Positions 8,303-17,285 are shown, counted from the stretch's first letter. The stretch is 48,301 nt of DNA from STD2-102 sp964414205 (GCA_964414205.1 CAYPVP010000003.1:1-48301), one strand, 5' to 3'. Translations and numbers: made by a program. Notes: generated by a model not told the origin, from the sequence alone.

Positions 8303-9461
8303 GTGCATTGACTCCAAGCAAAAGTTCATTTTTGAGCATTTGCAATTCGTTGATGTTTGTTTCGGAAAGTGCAGAATGAATTGAAACAATGGTGTTGCAG
8401 ATGTTCAAATTTTTGGAATTTTGCAAAGTTGATTTGATGATTTTTCCTGCTTGTGGTGCCCAAGAACCATTTTCTATGATTCCAACTGTGCGATTTTGAA
8501 AGTTTTTGGCTTGCAAATGTGAAAGAAAGTCTTTCATTGCTGAAAAAATGTCGCCATCATAGGTTGTTGTTGCAACAACGAGATGCGAGTGTTTGAAAGC
8601 GTCTTCAATGTTTTCTGCCATGTCCGAGCGATTCAAGTCTGAAATTGAAACTCTGATGTTTTCTTTTTCAAGCATGTCTTTCAACATCATCACTGCTTTT
8701 TTGGTGTTGCCATAGATTGAGGTGTAGGCAATGAACACACCTTCAACTTCTGGTTTGTAGGCACTCCAAGTGTCATAGAGCGACAAATAGTAAGAAAGGT
8801 TTTCTTGCAAAATTGGACCATGCAAAGGACAAATTGTCGTGATGTCATTGCCTCCAAGTTTTTTCAAAATGTTTTGCACTTGCACGCCATATTTTCCAAC
8901 AATGTTGAAATAGTAGCGACGGGCCTCGCATGCCCATTCTTCTTGTGCGTCAAGTGCTCCAAATTTGCCAAAAGCATCAGCCGAAAACAAGATTTTTTCT
9001 GTTTCATCAACTGTCATCATGACTTCTGGCCAATGAATCATTGGTGCAAAAACAAATTTGAATGTTCTTGTTCCTGTTGAAAAGGTGTCGCCATCTTTGA
9101 CAACAATTTTTCTGTCTTCAAAATCCCAACCAAAAAAGTTTTTCAGTAGTGCAAAAGTTTTTTGATTGCCAATGATTTTCAAATTTGGAAATCTGTTTGC
9201 TATTGTCACAATGTTTGATGAGTGGTCAGGTTCCATGTGAGAAACAACCAAAAAATCAAGAGTTCTGCCATTCAATGCACTGTCGATGTTTTCAAGCCAT
9301 TTGTTTTTCACTTTGTTGTCAACGGTGTCAAACAAAAGTGTTTTTTCATCCAACACCAAATAGGAATTGTATGCCATGCCATTTGGCACAATATATTGTC
9401 CCTCAAAAAGGTCGATGTCATGAGTGCTTGCTCCAACATATACGGTTTTTTCATTTTTCAT
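8289..9461 (-). CDS. fprA: A-type flavodiiron protein (NO/O2 reductase)
   Basis: A 390-residue cytosolic protein that reduces O2 to water or NO to N2O in anaerobes. The N-terminal metallo-beta-lactamase domain carries diiron ligands in SHMEPDHSSN (HxExDH), HWPEVM, FSADAFG and CPLHGP. The C-terminal flavodoxin domain starts at VFIAYTSIYGNTKKA, the FMN phosphate loop, and has WAPQAG further on. There is no rubredoxin extension, so it is class A and needs an external donor; the ferredoxin two genes downstream is a candidate. ATG at 9461 has GGAGG 8 nt upstream. It is the first gene of the fprA, crp, ferredoxin, thioredoxin block. Confidence 0.95.
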   Translation of the reverse strand: MKNEKTVYVGASTHDIDLFEGQYIVPNGMAYNSYLVLDEKTLLFDTVDNKVKNKWLENIDSALNGRTLDFLVVSHMEPDHSSNIVTIANRFPNLKIIGNQKTFALLKNFFGWDFEDRKIVVKDGDTFSTGTRTFKFVFAPMIHWPEVMMTVDETEKILFSADAFGKFGALDAQEEWACEARRYYFNIVGKYGVQVQNILKKLGGNDITTICPLHGPILQENLSYYLSLYDTWSAYKPEVEGVFIAYTSIYGNTKKAVMMLKDMLEKENIRVSISDLNRSDMAENIEDAFKHSHLVVATTTYDGDIFSAMKDFLSHLQAKNFQNRTVGIIENGSWAPQAGKIIKSTLQNSKNLNICNTIVSIHSALSETNINELQMLKNELLLGVNAHGKL

Positions 9462-9480
9462 ATGAGAATCCTCCATCTAA

Positions 9481-9509
9481 ATGATAATGCGAAATGGCAA
9501 GAAAGTAAA
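9481..9509 (-). promoter_or_regulatory. Probable fprA promoter
   Basis: Minus-strand TTTACT (9509-9504), 17 bp, TATCAT (9486-9481) gives a start near 9474, just ahead of the ribosome site. I see no Crp-type palindrome here, unlike upstream of the ferredoxin. Confidence 0.5.
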
Positions 9510-9630
9510 TATAGAGTTTCTCAAAGTCGCAATTTTAATCGTTTTAACGCATTGAAAAATAAAAAAAACACCAAAAAGCATAGAAACAACTTGATGATGA
9601 AAAGCAAAAAGATTTTCAAACTGTTGAAAA

Positions 9631-9828
9631 ACGAAAAATAGCATTAGAACACACGCATTTTTGGGTGGCAACAAGAAAATTGGAGAAATTGACTAACCAC
9701 AAAAATAGGGAAAGCAATAAACTAGAACGCAATATACTTGAAACAGTGGAAAGGGAAAAACAGCACTAATACGAAATGACTTTGGGGTCACAACAAGAAA
9801 AATGCAGAAAAGCACCAACCACAAAAAT
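9631..9828. repeat. Decayed tandem duplication, about 121 bp period
   Basis: The gene-free stretch 9477-9967 holds two related segments, 9631-9706 and 9752-9828. Both run through gcAYTA, a G-rich TTTGGG block, CAACAAGAAAA, GAGAAA/CAGAAAAG and end ACCAACCACAAAAAT or close to it. I judge similarity at roughly two thirds by eye. No coding potential is evident in the gap apart from promoters at its two ends. Confidence 0.6.
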
Positions 9829-9898
9829 CACTTAAATCCAAAACCAAATTTGTGGCACGATTTTTGTTGTGCAATTCCAAAGTAGTTTTGTTTCGGTG

Positions 9899-9927
9899 TT
9901 TACTTTGCAAAGATAAATTTGTATAAT
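9899..9927 (+). promoter_or_regulatory. Promoter of the thioesterase gene
   Basis: TTTACT (9899-9904), 17 bp, TATAAT (9922-9927), predicted start near 9934. The ribosome site is weak (AAAGGG, about 13 nt before the ATG). Confidence 0.6.
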
Positions 9928-9967
9928 GAAGATGATTGAAACAAAGAAAAAGGGAAAAATATAAACA

Positions 9968-10435
9968 ATGGAAAAATTTGTAAAAGAATCATATACAGAA
10001 CAAGTGCACATTTTGACACAAGCCGACATGAATGGCTACAAACGATTGTTTGGAGGCCGTTTGATGTCGTGGATTGACATTGTTGCAGCCGTTGTCGCAC
10101 GCCGACACTCATGCAAAAATGTTACAACTGCAAGTGTTGACAAATTGGAGTTTCGTGGACCTGCAAGAGAAAACGACACAATTTATATGACAGGAACATT
10201 GACCTATGTTGGCAGAACTTCAATGGAAGTTTGCGTTCGTGCTTTTGTTGAAGAATTGACAGGAGAAAGAAAACTCATCAACAAGGCATATGTTGTTTTG
10301 GTTGCACTTGATGAAAATGACCAACCAGTTGAAGTTCCAAGATTGGTTTTGCAAACTGACGCCGAAAGAAAAGAATGGGAAGGTGCAGAAAAAAGAAACA
10401 ATCTTCGCAAAAAAAGAAAAGAAGAAAAGTATTAA
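9968..10435 (+). CDS. Acyl-CoA thioesterase, hotdog fold (YkhA/BFIT-like)
   Basis: Hydrolyses acyl-CoA to free fatty acid and CoA in the cytosol. A single hotdog domain of 155 residues: TQADMNGYKRLFGGRLMSWID contains the conserved N-x-GxxxGG helix start with its catalytic Asp, followed by SVDKLEFRGPAREND and GRTSMEVCVRAF strands. The C-terminus is a highly basic tail (NNLRKKRKEEKY) beyond the fold, possibly membrane- or nucleic-acid-facing. It is monocistronic between two gene-free stretches. The fold assignment is firm; chain-length preference cannot be read. Confidence 0.88.
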   Translation: MEKFVKESYTEQVHILTQADMNGYKRLFGGRLMSWIDIVAAVVARRHSCKNVTTASVDKLEFRGPARENDTIYMTGTLTYVGRTSMEVCVRAFVEELTGERKLINKAYVVLVALDENDQPVEVPRLVLQTDAERKEWEGAEKRNNLRKKRKEEKY

Positions 10436-10614
10436 AATTGTAAAGGCGTTTCAACAAATCTAACAAACGAATAAATTTTCAAATTGACAATTTAGCAATG
10501 TAACAATCAAAAATTTTCAAACAGACAAACAAATAACTTAAAATCTAAAAATTTTATTTATCAATCTTATAATAGAAAAAATCAATATATAAATTTTCAA
10601 ATATATGAACATAT

Positions 10615-10662
10615 AAATATAGATTATATGAAATGTGCAAATATAGATTATGTGAAATATGC
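10615..10662. repeat. 24-bp tandem repeat, two copies
   Basis: Units 10615-10638 and 10639-10662 follow AAATATAGATTATRTGAAAT plus RTGC, differing at two positions. They lie in the gene-free gap 10436-10828, which is otherwise A/T-rich low complexity with no terminator or ORF that I can support. Confidence 0.75.
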
Positions 10663-10780
10663 AAATAAACAAAAACTCAAATATATTAGATTGTAAAAGT
10701 TTACTTAGTTTACAAAATCTAAAAATACAAGATTAGATAAAAAAGATTGGAAAAATACAAATAAAAGGACAGTTTGATGC

Positions 10781-10808
10781 TTGCAAATGTGAAAATTGGT
10801 GATAGAAT
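10781..10808 (+). promoter_or_regulatory. Promoter of the diguanylate cyclase gene
   Basis: TTGCAA (10781-10786), 16 bp, TAGAAT (10803-10808), start near 10815. The leader is about 14 nt and consists mainly of the AGGAGG ribosome site at 10818-10823. Confidence 0.55.
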
Positions 10809-10828
10809 GTTTTGGATAGGAGGAAACT

Positions 10829-11953
10829 ATGGGGGTAGTTTATGTGCCAATGACAATCAGTCTGTTGGGACTTTCAATTATTTCAGCATTCATGCTGACG
10901 CAACCAATTGAAAGAAAACCAATAAAATTGATTTCCATTTTCTTGTTTGGTGCTACGATTGTCTTTGATACATTAGATTATGTTTTTTTTAAAGTATCGC
11001 CAAACATTCAGTTGAGAATTGTTTTTTCAACATTATTCTATATTTTTGAACCATTATTTATCTTTTCGTTCATGCATGACCAAAAGCCTGCAAAAAAGTG
11101 GATAAGATATCTTTTGTTTGTTCCAATGGTTTTGGAAGTGTGCATTATGATTGCAAATGTGTGGACAGGTTGGGTGTTTGCAATTTCAGAAAATGATGTT
11201 TTGCTTCGTGGACCATTGAACTTTTTTCCACATTTGATTTCACTTTGTGGGCTGTTTTATATCATCGGTTCAATCATCAAAAACTCATATGAATCAAGAA
11301 GATTTGAAGCGCCATTGTTCATTGTGATTCTAATCATTGTTTTGGCATTCTTTTTGGGCGAAATTTTTCTTGGTGTGCGTTTGTATGTTTGGAATGTTTC
11401 TGCATTGTTTGTTGAAATCTATCTTTGCACATTGTTTTTTAGAAGATTGCACCGTGACAGAATGACAGGGCTTTTGAACCGTGAGCATTTTGAAAATGCT
11501 CTCAAAGAAAATGTGAAAATCAAACAAAAATTCGCAGTTGTTTTTGACCTTGACAATCTCAAAGAAATCAATGACACCTATGGACACTTTGTTGGTGACA
11601 AATACATTTCTTTGGCAGGTGAAATTGTCAATGAAAACTTTTGTGACATTGGCTATGTCTATCGAATTGGTGGTGATGAGTTTGCTGTCATTGGAGCCTA
11701 TTTCAATCCACAAATGGTTCAGCAACGACTTGAAAATTGTTCCGTGATGTCAAAAGACGCAAAAGTTGGAATGTCCTATGGTTTTGCAACAGCAAAAAAA
11801 GGAGAAGGCATTTTGGCACTCTATCAAAATGCTGACAAAGAAATGTATCAAAACAAAACGCAAAGAAAACAAGATGTTTTGAATGAAGAAAAACCTGTGG
11901 CAGAAACAAAAGATTTCAAATTTGCCATTGATAAAAATGAAAAATCAAAATAA
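10829..11953 (+). CDS. Membrane diguanylate cyclase (GGDEF)
   Basis: Makes cyclic di-GMP from two GTP. The first ~210 residues form six or seven hydrophobic helices (for example ISLLGLSIISAFML, FIVILIIVLAFFLGEIFLG), a membrane sensor of unknown ligand. The catalytic domain begins RMTGLLNREHFE near residue 212, with FDLDNLKEINDTYGH for metal and nucleotide binding and an intact RIGGDEFAVIG. The RxxD inhibitory site expected five residues before GGDEF is absent (CDIG instead), so product inhibition through that site is not expected. No EAL partner is visible. An ATG with AGGAGG 5 nt upstream fixes the start. Confidence 0.93.
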   Translation: MGVVYVPMTISLLGLSIISAFMLTQPIERKPIKLISIFLFGATIVFDTLDYVFFKVSPNIQLRIVFSTLFYIFEPLFIFSFMHDQKPAKKWIRYLLFVPMVLEVCIMIANVWTGWVFAISENDVLLRGPLNFFPHLISLCGLFYIIGSIIKNSYESRRFEAPLFIVILIIVLAFFLGEIFLGVRLYVWNVSALFVEIYLCTLFFRRLHRDRMTGLLNREHFENALKENVKIKQKFAVVFDLDNLKEINDTYGHFVGDKYISLAGEIVNENFCDIGYVYRIGGDEFAVIGAYFNPQMVQQRLENCSVMSKDAKVGMSYGFATAKKGEGILALYQNADKEMYQNKTQRKQDVLNEEKPVAETKDFKFAIDKNEKSK

Positions 11954-12030
11954 GAAATCTAATAGAAAATTTAAAAGAAAATTTAAAAGAGAAAACTAAT
12001 TTAAAATCTAATTAAGAGTTTGTTCAAGAG

Positions 12031-12060
12031 AAAAAGCCGAAACTTGCGTTTCGGCTTTTT
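12031..12060. terminator. Bidirectional intrinsic terminator
   Basis: A perfect 13-bp stem AAAAAGCCGAAAC/GTTTCGGCTTTTT with a TTGC loop, flanked by A and T runs. It lies between the convergent diguanylate cyclase and glycyl radical enzyme genes and can serve both. Confidence 0.92.
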
Positions 12061-12107
12061 CAAAGGAAAGTAATTAGAATCGGCTTTTGCAAGCCATCTT
12101 TGAAAAT

Positions 12108-15100
12108 TTAGGAAAGTCCATATTCGGCACGGTTGATGAGTTCCATTTGCATTTCTTTGTTGCATTGGACAAAATAGGCATTGTAACCTGAAATTCTGAC
12201 CAACAAATCACGATATTCATCAGGGTTTGCCATTGCAGCACGCATAGTTTTGCTTGAAATGACGTTGAATTGCATTTGCATTCCACCCAAATCGCAATAG
12301 GCTTTTGCATATGCAAAAAGGTTGTCAACGGTTTGCTTGTGAGTGTCTTTTGCTGATGGTGTGACTTTGACATTGAATGCAATGTTGTTGTTCAAAGTGT
12401 GTGGGTCTAGTTTTGCAACGGCTGAAAGATTGTCAAGCAAGTTTTTTGATGCAGTTGGTTCTGGTGTGAGTCCAGGTGTGAAAGGCTTTCCTGCCAAACG
12501 ACCTGATGGCAAAGCACCTGTCAAAGTTCCAAAAGCAACGTGGTTTGACATTGACCACCAGCCTGTTGTATATCTTCCACCACGGAAATTTCGTTTTTCC
12601 CACAAATAGTCACTGATGAATTTTGTGACGGAGTTTGCCATTTGTGTGGCTTCTTCGCTTGCTGAACCAAATTGTGCAACTGATTTCATCAAAACTTGTC
12701 GCATGTCTTCAAAGCCAACAAAGTTTGCTTTTATGGCAGTCACAAGTTGTTGCATTGAATATTTTTTGTCTTCAAACACAAGTTTTTTGACTGCAAGAAG
12801 TGAGTCGGTGATGTCGGCAAGTCCAATGCAAGCAATTCCTGATGAATTATATTTTGCACCACCAAGTGTCACATCTTTGCCCTTTTCGATGCAACCTTCA
12901 ACACAACCTGACATCATTGGAGTTGGTCGAATGATGCTGTGCGCTTCGCCCAATTTGTTGTTGTAGTCGATGGAGTAGTCAAGCAAACTGAATGTTTGTT
13001 TTTTGAAGGCATCATAGAATTCTTCAAAAGTCTTGAAGTTTTCAGGGTCACCTGTTTTTGGGCCAAGTGTCCATCTCATCAATGGATGATAGCCGTTGTT
13101 GATTGCCATTTCAAGGCATGCAACAGTGTTGAACATCATGCAGTTTGTGTGTCCGATGTGCTTGCCAGTGATTGTTGGTTCAACGCAACCAGTTGCCGAC
13201 CAGTTGTTGAGTTCATTTTGTGGATAGTGGAAGCCATCAAGAGATTTCATGACGATTTCATCATTGTGAATTGATGGCGTTCCGTGAGTGTTGACATTCA
13301 CTTCGCATAAACGCTTCAAATAGGCAACGCTGTTTTTGGTGTTGTTGAATCTTGCGTTGATGTTTGGGTCACGAAGTCCCAACATTTCGGTGACTTTCAA
13401 AATGATGTAGGTCATGTCGTTGACTGCATCTTCACCATCTTGTGTGACTCCACCAACTGTGATTGCTTGGTTTGCACCTGATGCTCCAAACAAGTGGTTG
13501 CCCATGTCAGGAACAAGTGGTTGGTGGTCGGTCATTGCCATGAACAAGCAACCCATCAAATCTATTGAATGTTTGACAAAGTCGTCTTTTTCTTGTTTTG
13601 TTTTCAATTTGCTGATGCTGTTGGCAAAATATGGTTGCATGAGTTGGTCAAGTCGTCCAATTGAGAAACCAGCATTGAAGTTTTCAAGGTGAACAGCAAT
13701 CCAGTGAATCCAAATGGCTTGCATTGCCTCATCATAGGTTTCAACATTTCCTTTTGCAATTTTTGCACAAATTTTTGCAGTGTTCAAAAGTTCATTTTTT
13801 CTTGTTTCACATGTTTCAGTTTGTGCTTGATTGAATGCCTCTTGTGACAAGTGTTCGGTGTATGCCACAATTCCTTGATAGCAGGCTTTGATGGCGTTCA
13901 AAGTGTTGATTTTTTGAATGTCACTTTTGTTTGTTTTCAAAAGTTCATCTTCGCATTCTTTCACAATTCCAACTGCACCAATTTTCAAAAATTTTTCATG
14001 GTCGATGACTGTGTGTGAAAAAGCCGTTGTCTTCCACAAATAGTTGACTGCAAATCTTTCATCAGTTTTTTGGCAAGTTGGTTCGCCATATTTGTTTCTG
14101 ACATATTCTCTGAAATTGCGATTTAGCCAAAATGGGAACAATTCGCTGTTCACTTTTTTGATTTCTTCATCGGTCATTCGTTTGTATGGTGTATATGGTC
14201 TTGTGTCGGTTGAAAACAGTTCTGCCCAAATTGCAAGAGCAACTGCATCAGGATACATGATGACTCCAATTTCTTTTCCAGTGGTTGTGCCTGCAAGCAA
14301 GTCATTTTTTCTGATGACAGGCTTGTGCTTTTCCATAAGGTTTTTGAACATGAGTCCTTGTCTAAGTGTTGGGTCCCATGCTGTGCCATCGTTTTGTGTT
14401 TCAAAACCATTTTTTTTGTGCCAATCGGTGATGAGTTCAACTCTTTCCAAACAAAATTCAGGCATTTCGTTGAGGTGTCTGTCCAAAAATGGTTTCAAAC
14501 GAGGGAAATCATCAAGTTTGAATTTTGACAAATACTCGTCTTCGCCAATAAATTTCACGCCTTTGTCCACAAAATCGGCAGGCATATATTCTTTTTTGGC
14601 TTTTTTGACTTCATCTGGTTTGATTTCTTCCATGTGAGCATCAACTTGTCTTGATTTTGTAATTTCAGATGAAGACTTTTTCATTTTCTTTGATTGCATA
14701 TCTTTCAAAATGACAGAAATCAAAAAGTTGAAATATTGAATTTTCAAAAGGTTTCCACTTGTAGAAATTTTGTTTTTGAGCAACAACAACATGATTTCGT
14801 TTGGTGGAAGTGATGCCATAAGTTTCAATGCAACAGTGTTTTCGGCAATCAAAATGCACTCTGCTTGGTCAATTCCTTTCAGCACTTTTGCCTTGCCATC
14901 TTTGAAAACAATTGTTTGTGCAACATTTCCGTTTTCGGTGGTGATTCCAACAGACAAATTGTTCCAGCCATTGTCATATCTCAAAAAATCATTATATTTT
15001 TTGATTGTGTTGAAAAGTGTTGCCATTGCTTTCAAAGCAATTCTGACAGTTGTGTCAGCGACGCCTTTTTTTGCATCGGCAAGTTGAAATTTTTGTCCTG

Positions 15101-15131
15101 CAACAAATATCTTTTGTGTTTCTTGTGTCAT
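12108..15131 (-). CDS. Glycyl radical enzyme with N-terminal SCP2-like domain
   Basis: A 1007-residue cytosolic radical enzyme. Residues ~20-130 resemble a sterol-carrier-protein-2 domain (AECILIAENTVALKLMAS, then KNKISTSGNLLKIQ). A charged linker (~135-185) leads to the pyruvate-formate-lyase-type barrel (~200-870) and the glycyl radical domain. Active-site Cys649 lies in TGCVEPT and radical Gly982 in RISGYNAYF. A single Cys followed by V-E, not the Cys-Cys pair of pyruvate formate-lyase, places it with dehydratases, decarboxylases and C-C/C-N/C-S-type family members. The substrate is unknown; the SCP2 domain hints at a hydrophobic or acyl substrate, which is inference. GGAG precedes the ATG, 22 bp after the activase gene. 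No microcompartment shell genes are visible. Confidence 0.9.
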   Translation of the reverse strand: MTQETQKIFVAGQKFQLADAKKGVADTTVRIALKAMATLFNTIKKYNDFLRYDNGWNNLSVGITTENGNVAQTIVFKDGKAKVLKGIDQAECILIAENTVALKLMASLPPNEIMLLLLKNKISTSGNLLKIQYFNFLISVILKDMQSKKMKKSSSEITKSRQVDAHMEEIKPDEVKKAKKEYMPADFVDKGVKFIGEDEYLSKFKLDDFPRLKPFLDRHLNEMPEFCLERVELITDWHKKNGFETQNDGTAWDPTLRQGLMFKNLMEKHKPVIRKNDLLAGTTTGKEIGVIMYPDAVALAIWAELFSTDTRPYTPYKRMTDEEIKKVNSELFPFWLNRNFREYVRNKYGEPTCQKTDERFAVNYLWKTTAFSHTVIDHEKFLKIGAVGIVKECEDELLKTNKSDIQKINTLNAIKACYQGIVAYTEHLSQEAFNQAQTETCETRKNELLNTAKICAKIAKGNVETYDEAMQAIWIHWIAVHLENFNAGFSIGRLDQLMQPYFANSISKLKTKQEKDDFVKHSIDLMGCLFMAMTDHQPLVPDMGNHLFGASGANQAITVGGVTQDGEDAVNDMTYIILKVTEMLGLRDPNINARFNNTKNSVAYLKRLCEVNVNTHGTPSIHNDEIVMKSLDGFHYPQNELNNWSATGCVEPTITGKHIGHTNCMMFNTVACLEMAINNGYHPLMRWTLGPKTGDPENFKTFEEFYDAFKKQTFSLLDYSIDYNNKLGEAHSIIRPTPMMSGCVEGCIEKGKDVTLGGAKYNSSGIACIGLADITDSLLAVKKLVFEDKKYSMQQLVTAIKANFVGFEDMRQVLMKSVAQFGSASEEATQMANSVTKFISDYLWEKRNFRGGRYTTGWWSMSNHVAFGTLTGALPSGRLAGKPFTPGLTPEPTASKNLLDNLSAVAKLDPHTLNNNIAFNVKVTPSAKDTHKQTVDNLFAYAKAYCDLGGMQMQFNVISSKTMRAAMANPDEYRDLLVRISGYNAYFVQCNKEMQMELINRAEYGLS

Positions 15132-15153
15132 AATATCTCCAAATTTTTTGATT

Positions 15154-16080
15154 TTAGTTTAATTGACATGCAAGTTGTATGTTCCTTGATGTAAAAATTT
15201 CGTTCATTTTTTTGAGTTCGACTTGTGTTTGCCAAGTTTTGCCTTCGAGCGTTTTTTCGGGCATGTCAACGCCAATTTTGTCGTTTTTCTTTGTCCAAGT
15301 TGGGTTGTATGGCAACAAATCGGCTTGTTTTATGCCTTGTTCGTTCAAGAAGTTGGCAATTCCAACAAGATTTTCTTGTGTATCGGTTATGTTTGGAATC
15401 AATGGTGTTCGTGGCAACAGTTGCAAGTTGTTTGTTTTTGAAAATTCTGCAAGTCGAGAAAAGTTTTCTTTGATGATTTTGTTTTCAGTTCCACAATATT
15501 TTTTGTGTTGTTCGTTGTCGGCAATTTTCAAATCAAAATATATCATGTCGACATATGGCAACATAAATTTTTCAAAAGTGCCATAGTTGAATGCCCCACA
15601 AGTTTCAAGCAATGTGTGAATGCCATTTTCTTTGCATTTTTTCAGCAATTCTCCAACAAATTCTGGAAAGAGTGTTGCTTCGCCTCCTGAAACAGTGACT
15701 CCTCCACCTGAAACATTGTAAAATGGTTTGTATTGAAGGACTTTTTCAAACAATGCATCAACTGTCCAATCTTCGCCCACTTTTGAAAGTGCTTGTGATG
15801 GACAAACTTTTGTGCATTCAAAACATTTGATACATTTGTTACGGTCAACAAATTTGCTGTTTGCAAATGACAAAGCACCTTTTTTGCAAGTGTTCACACA
15901 TTTTTGACAGCCAATACATTCGTCCTTGTCAAAAGAAAGTTCAGATTCAATGAGTTTGCTTTCAGGGTTGTGACACCAAACACATTTCAAAGGACAGCCC
16001 TTGAAAAATATTGTAGTTCTGATGCCTGGTCCGTCGTCCAGTGAATTTCCTTTTATTTCCAAAACCTTTGGTGCAATCAT
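15154..16080 (-). CDS. Glycyl radical enzyme activating enzyme (radical SAM)
   Basis: A 308-residue partner that installs the glycyl radical using S-adenosylmethionine. The radical SAM motif CPLKCVWC binds the [4Fe-4S] cluster. Two ferredoxin-type clusters are inserted after it (CIGCQKCVNTC and CIKCFECTKVCP), as in activases of glycerol/choline/decarboxylase-type enzymes and unlike the short PflA. GGG and GGEAT-like VSGGEATLFPE motifs of the SAM site are present. The AAGGGAGG ribosome site fixes the start. It is upstream of and co-transcribed with the glycyl radical enzyme, the reverse of the usual order, and is preceded by a perfect palindrome. Confidence 0.93.
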   Translation of the reverse strand: MIAPKVLEIKGNSLDDGPGIRTTIFFKGCPLKCVWCHNPESKLIESELSFDKDECIGCQKCVNTCKKGALSFANSKFVDRNKCIKCFECTKVCPSQALSKVGEDWTVDALFEKVLQYKPFYNVSGGGVTVSGGEATLFPEFVGELLKKCKENGIHTLLETCGAFNYGTFEKFMLPYVDMIYFDLKIADNEQHKKYCGTENKIIKENFSRLAEFSKTNNLQLLPRTPLIPNITDTQENLVGIANFLNEQGIKQADLLPYNPTWTKKNDKIGVDMPEKTLEGKTWQTQVELKKMNEIFTSRNIQLACQLN

Positions 16081-16103
16081 TTGTGCCTCCCTTTTTTTTG
16101 ATG

Positions 16104-16139
16104 GTTGACAGTGTCAACGATTTATTCATAAAAAGTATA
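16104..16139 (-). promoter_or_regulatory. Palindromic operator and -10 box before the activase gene
   Basis: A 15-bp perfect palindrome GTTGACA-G-TGTCAAC (16104-16118) lies just upstream of the activase ribosome site. A minus-strand TATACT (16139-16134) would start transcription near 16127, putting the palindrome at about +16, a repressor-type position. I see no good -35. The palindrome is not repeated elsewhere in the window, so no regulator can be assigned. Confidence 0.5.
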
Positions 16140-16409
16140 AGTAAAAATCAATCGATAAAAAAGTATTTATTACAGTTATGAAGTTTATATCATAAAAAAA
16201 CAAAAAGCAACAAAAAATTTACACATTCGATAAAAATTTATCAATTTGTAAAAAGTGTTCAAAAGTTTCTGAACAATTCGTAATTTTTGTTTAGTAATTA
16301 GGTTCAAAAATTCATAGTTATGTAAACATGTTGACATTGTAAAATTTGAACAAATGCAAATTTGAAGTTGAAATTTTTTGGTTTGAAAGCATAATATTTT
16401 TCATCAATA

Positions 16410-16437
16410 TTGACAATGCTACACATTGGACTATAAT
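16410..16437 (+). promoter_or_regulatory. Promoter of the DUF308 membrane-protein gene
   Basis: Consensus TTGACA (16410-16415), 16 bp, TATAAT (16432-16437), start near 16444, leader about 65 nt. The rest of the gene-free stretch 16081-16508 is AT-rich with only small inverted repeats and no gene. Confidence 0.75.
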
Positions 16438-16508
16438 GAAAACAAAGAAAAATAAATTCAACTTGTTTGCTATTTTTGGCACGAGTTGAAAACTTTAAAG
16501 GAGAAAAA

Positions 16509-17144
16509 ATGGAAAAATCAAAAAATAACAAATTGAAAAATTTGAAATTGACATCTGTTTTTGCAAGCATTCTCTATGTGATTTTTGGAATTTTGATTTG
16601 TGCGCTTCCAGAAACTGCAAGAACAATTTTGGTCTATACTTTTGGTGCGTTGTTGATTATGCGAGGACTTGTCAGCATGTTCAACTTTTTTGGCTATGGA
16701 TTTGAGCCTTTTGGTTTCATCAGAGGAATTGTTGAATTGACACTTGGCATATTGGTCATGTGCTATGCAGAATGGGTTGCAGGCACATTGTTTGGTGTGC
16801 TGTTTGGAATCTACTTTATTTTGAAAGCATTGCTTGAAATTCAAGAATCATTTGATTTGTCAAAAGCAGGTGTCAAAATTTGGTGGGTCAATCTTCTTTT
16901 TGCACTTGTGACATTGATTTTGGGAATTGTTCTTCTCATCAATCCATTTGTTGGTGCAAATGCTGTGATGATTTATATTGGGGCATCATTGATTGTTGAT
17001 GGAGTCCTTTCGCTCATTGCAATCATTTTTGTTGCAAGCAAGGTGAAAAAGATGAAAAAGACAGTGAAAGATTTGGTTAAGACAGACAAAAACGAACCAC
17101 TCGAAGCAGACTATGTTGTTGACAAAGATGGAAACATCAAATAG
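16509..17144 (+). CDS. HdeD/DUF308 family membrane protein
   Basis: A 211-residue integral membrane protein with six predicted helices arranged as three hairpins (for example FASILYVIFGILICAL, LLIMRGLVSMFNFFGYG, GIVELTLGILVMCYAEW, NLLFALVTLILGIVLLINP, MIYIGASLIVDGVLSLIAI), the DUF308 repeat pattern seen in HdeD. HdeD has been linked to acid resistance in enterics, but the family function is not established. The C-terminus is a charged cytosolic tail ending in DYVVDKDGNIK, a motif often seen in Clostridial DUF308 proteins. ATG at 16509 has AAAGGAG 6 nt upstream; the longer open frame lacks one. It is monocistronic. Confidence 0.8.
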   Translation: MEKSKNNKLKNLKLTSVFASILYVIFGILICALPETARTILVYTFGALLIMRGLVSMFNFFGYGFEPFGFIRGIVELTLGILVMCYAEWVAGTLFGVLFGIYFILKALLEIQESFDLSKAGVKIWWVNLLFALVTLILGIVLLINPFVGANAVMIYIGASLIVDGVLSLIAIIFVASKVKKMKKTVKDLVKTDKNEPLEADYVVDKDGNIK

Positions 17145-17255
17145 CAAAGTGAAACTTGCAACTTGAAAAGTTTGAAACACAAAATTGAAGCACGCAGTTT
17201 GAAACATAGTTTGAAATGCAAAATTTGATTTGAATGTAACACAAATTTAGAAAAC

Positions 17256-17285
17256 AAAAAGCAACCAATGATGGTTGCTTTTTTT
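17256..17285. terminator. Bidirectional intrinsic terminator
   Basis: Stem AAAAAGCAACCA/TGGTTGCTTTTT with an ATGA loop. It lies between the convergent DUF308 and ABC transporter genes. The preceding 17150-17250 is rich in GTTTGAAA-type words without a gene. Confidence 0.85.

Noticed and set aside
14044..14637. 197-residue plus-strand frame within the glycyl radical enzyme gene
   Set aside because: It is antisense to a firmly identified coding sequence and lacks a start signal and domain pattern.
12108..15131. Annotation as pyruvate formate-lyase
   Set aside because: The active site has a single Cys in GCVE, and the activase carries two extra clusters, unlike PFL and PflA.
12108..16080. Glycyl radical enzyme microcompartment locus
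   Set aside because: No shell proteins, aldehyde dehydrogenase or encapsulation-tagged genes are in the window.
16304..16570. 88-residue minus-strand frame upstream of the DUF308 gene
   Set aside because: It overlaps the promoter and start of a supported gene and has no ribosome site.
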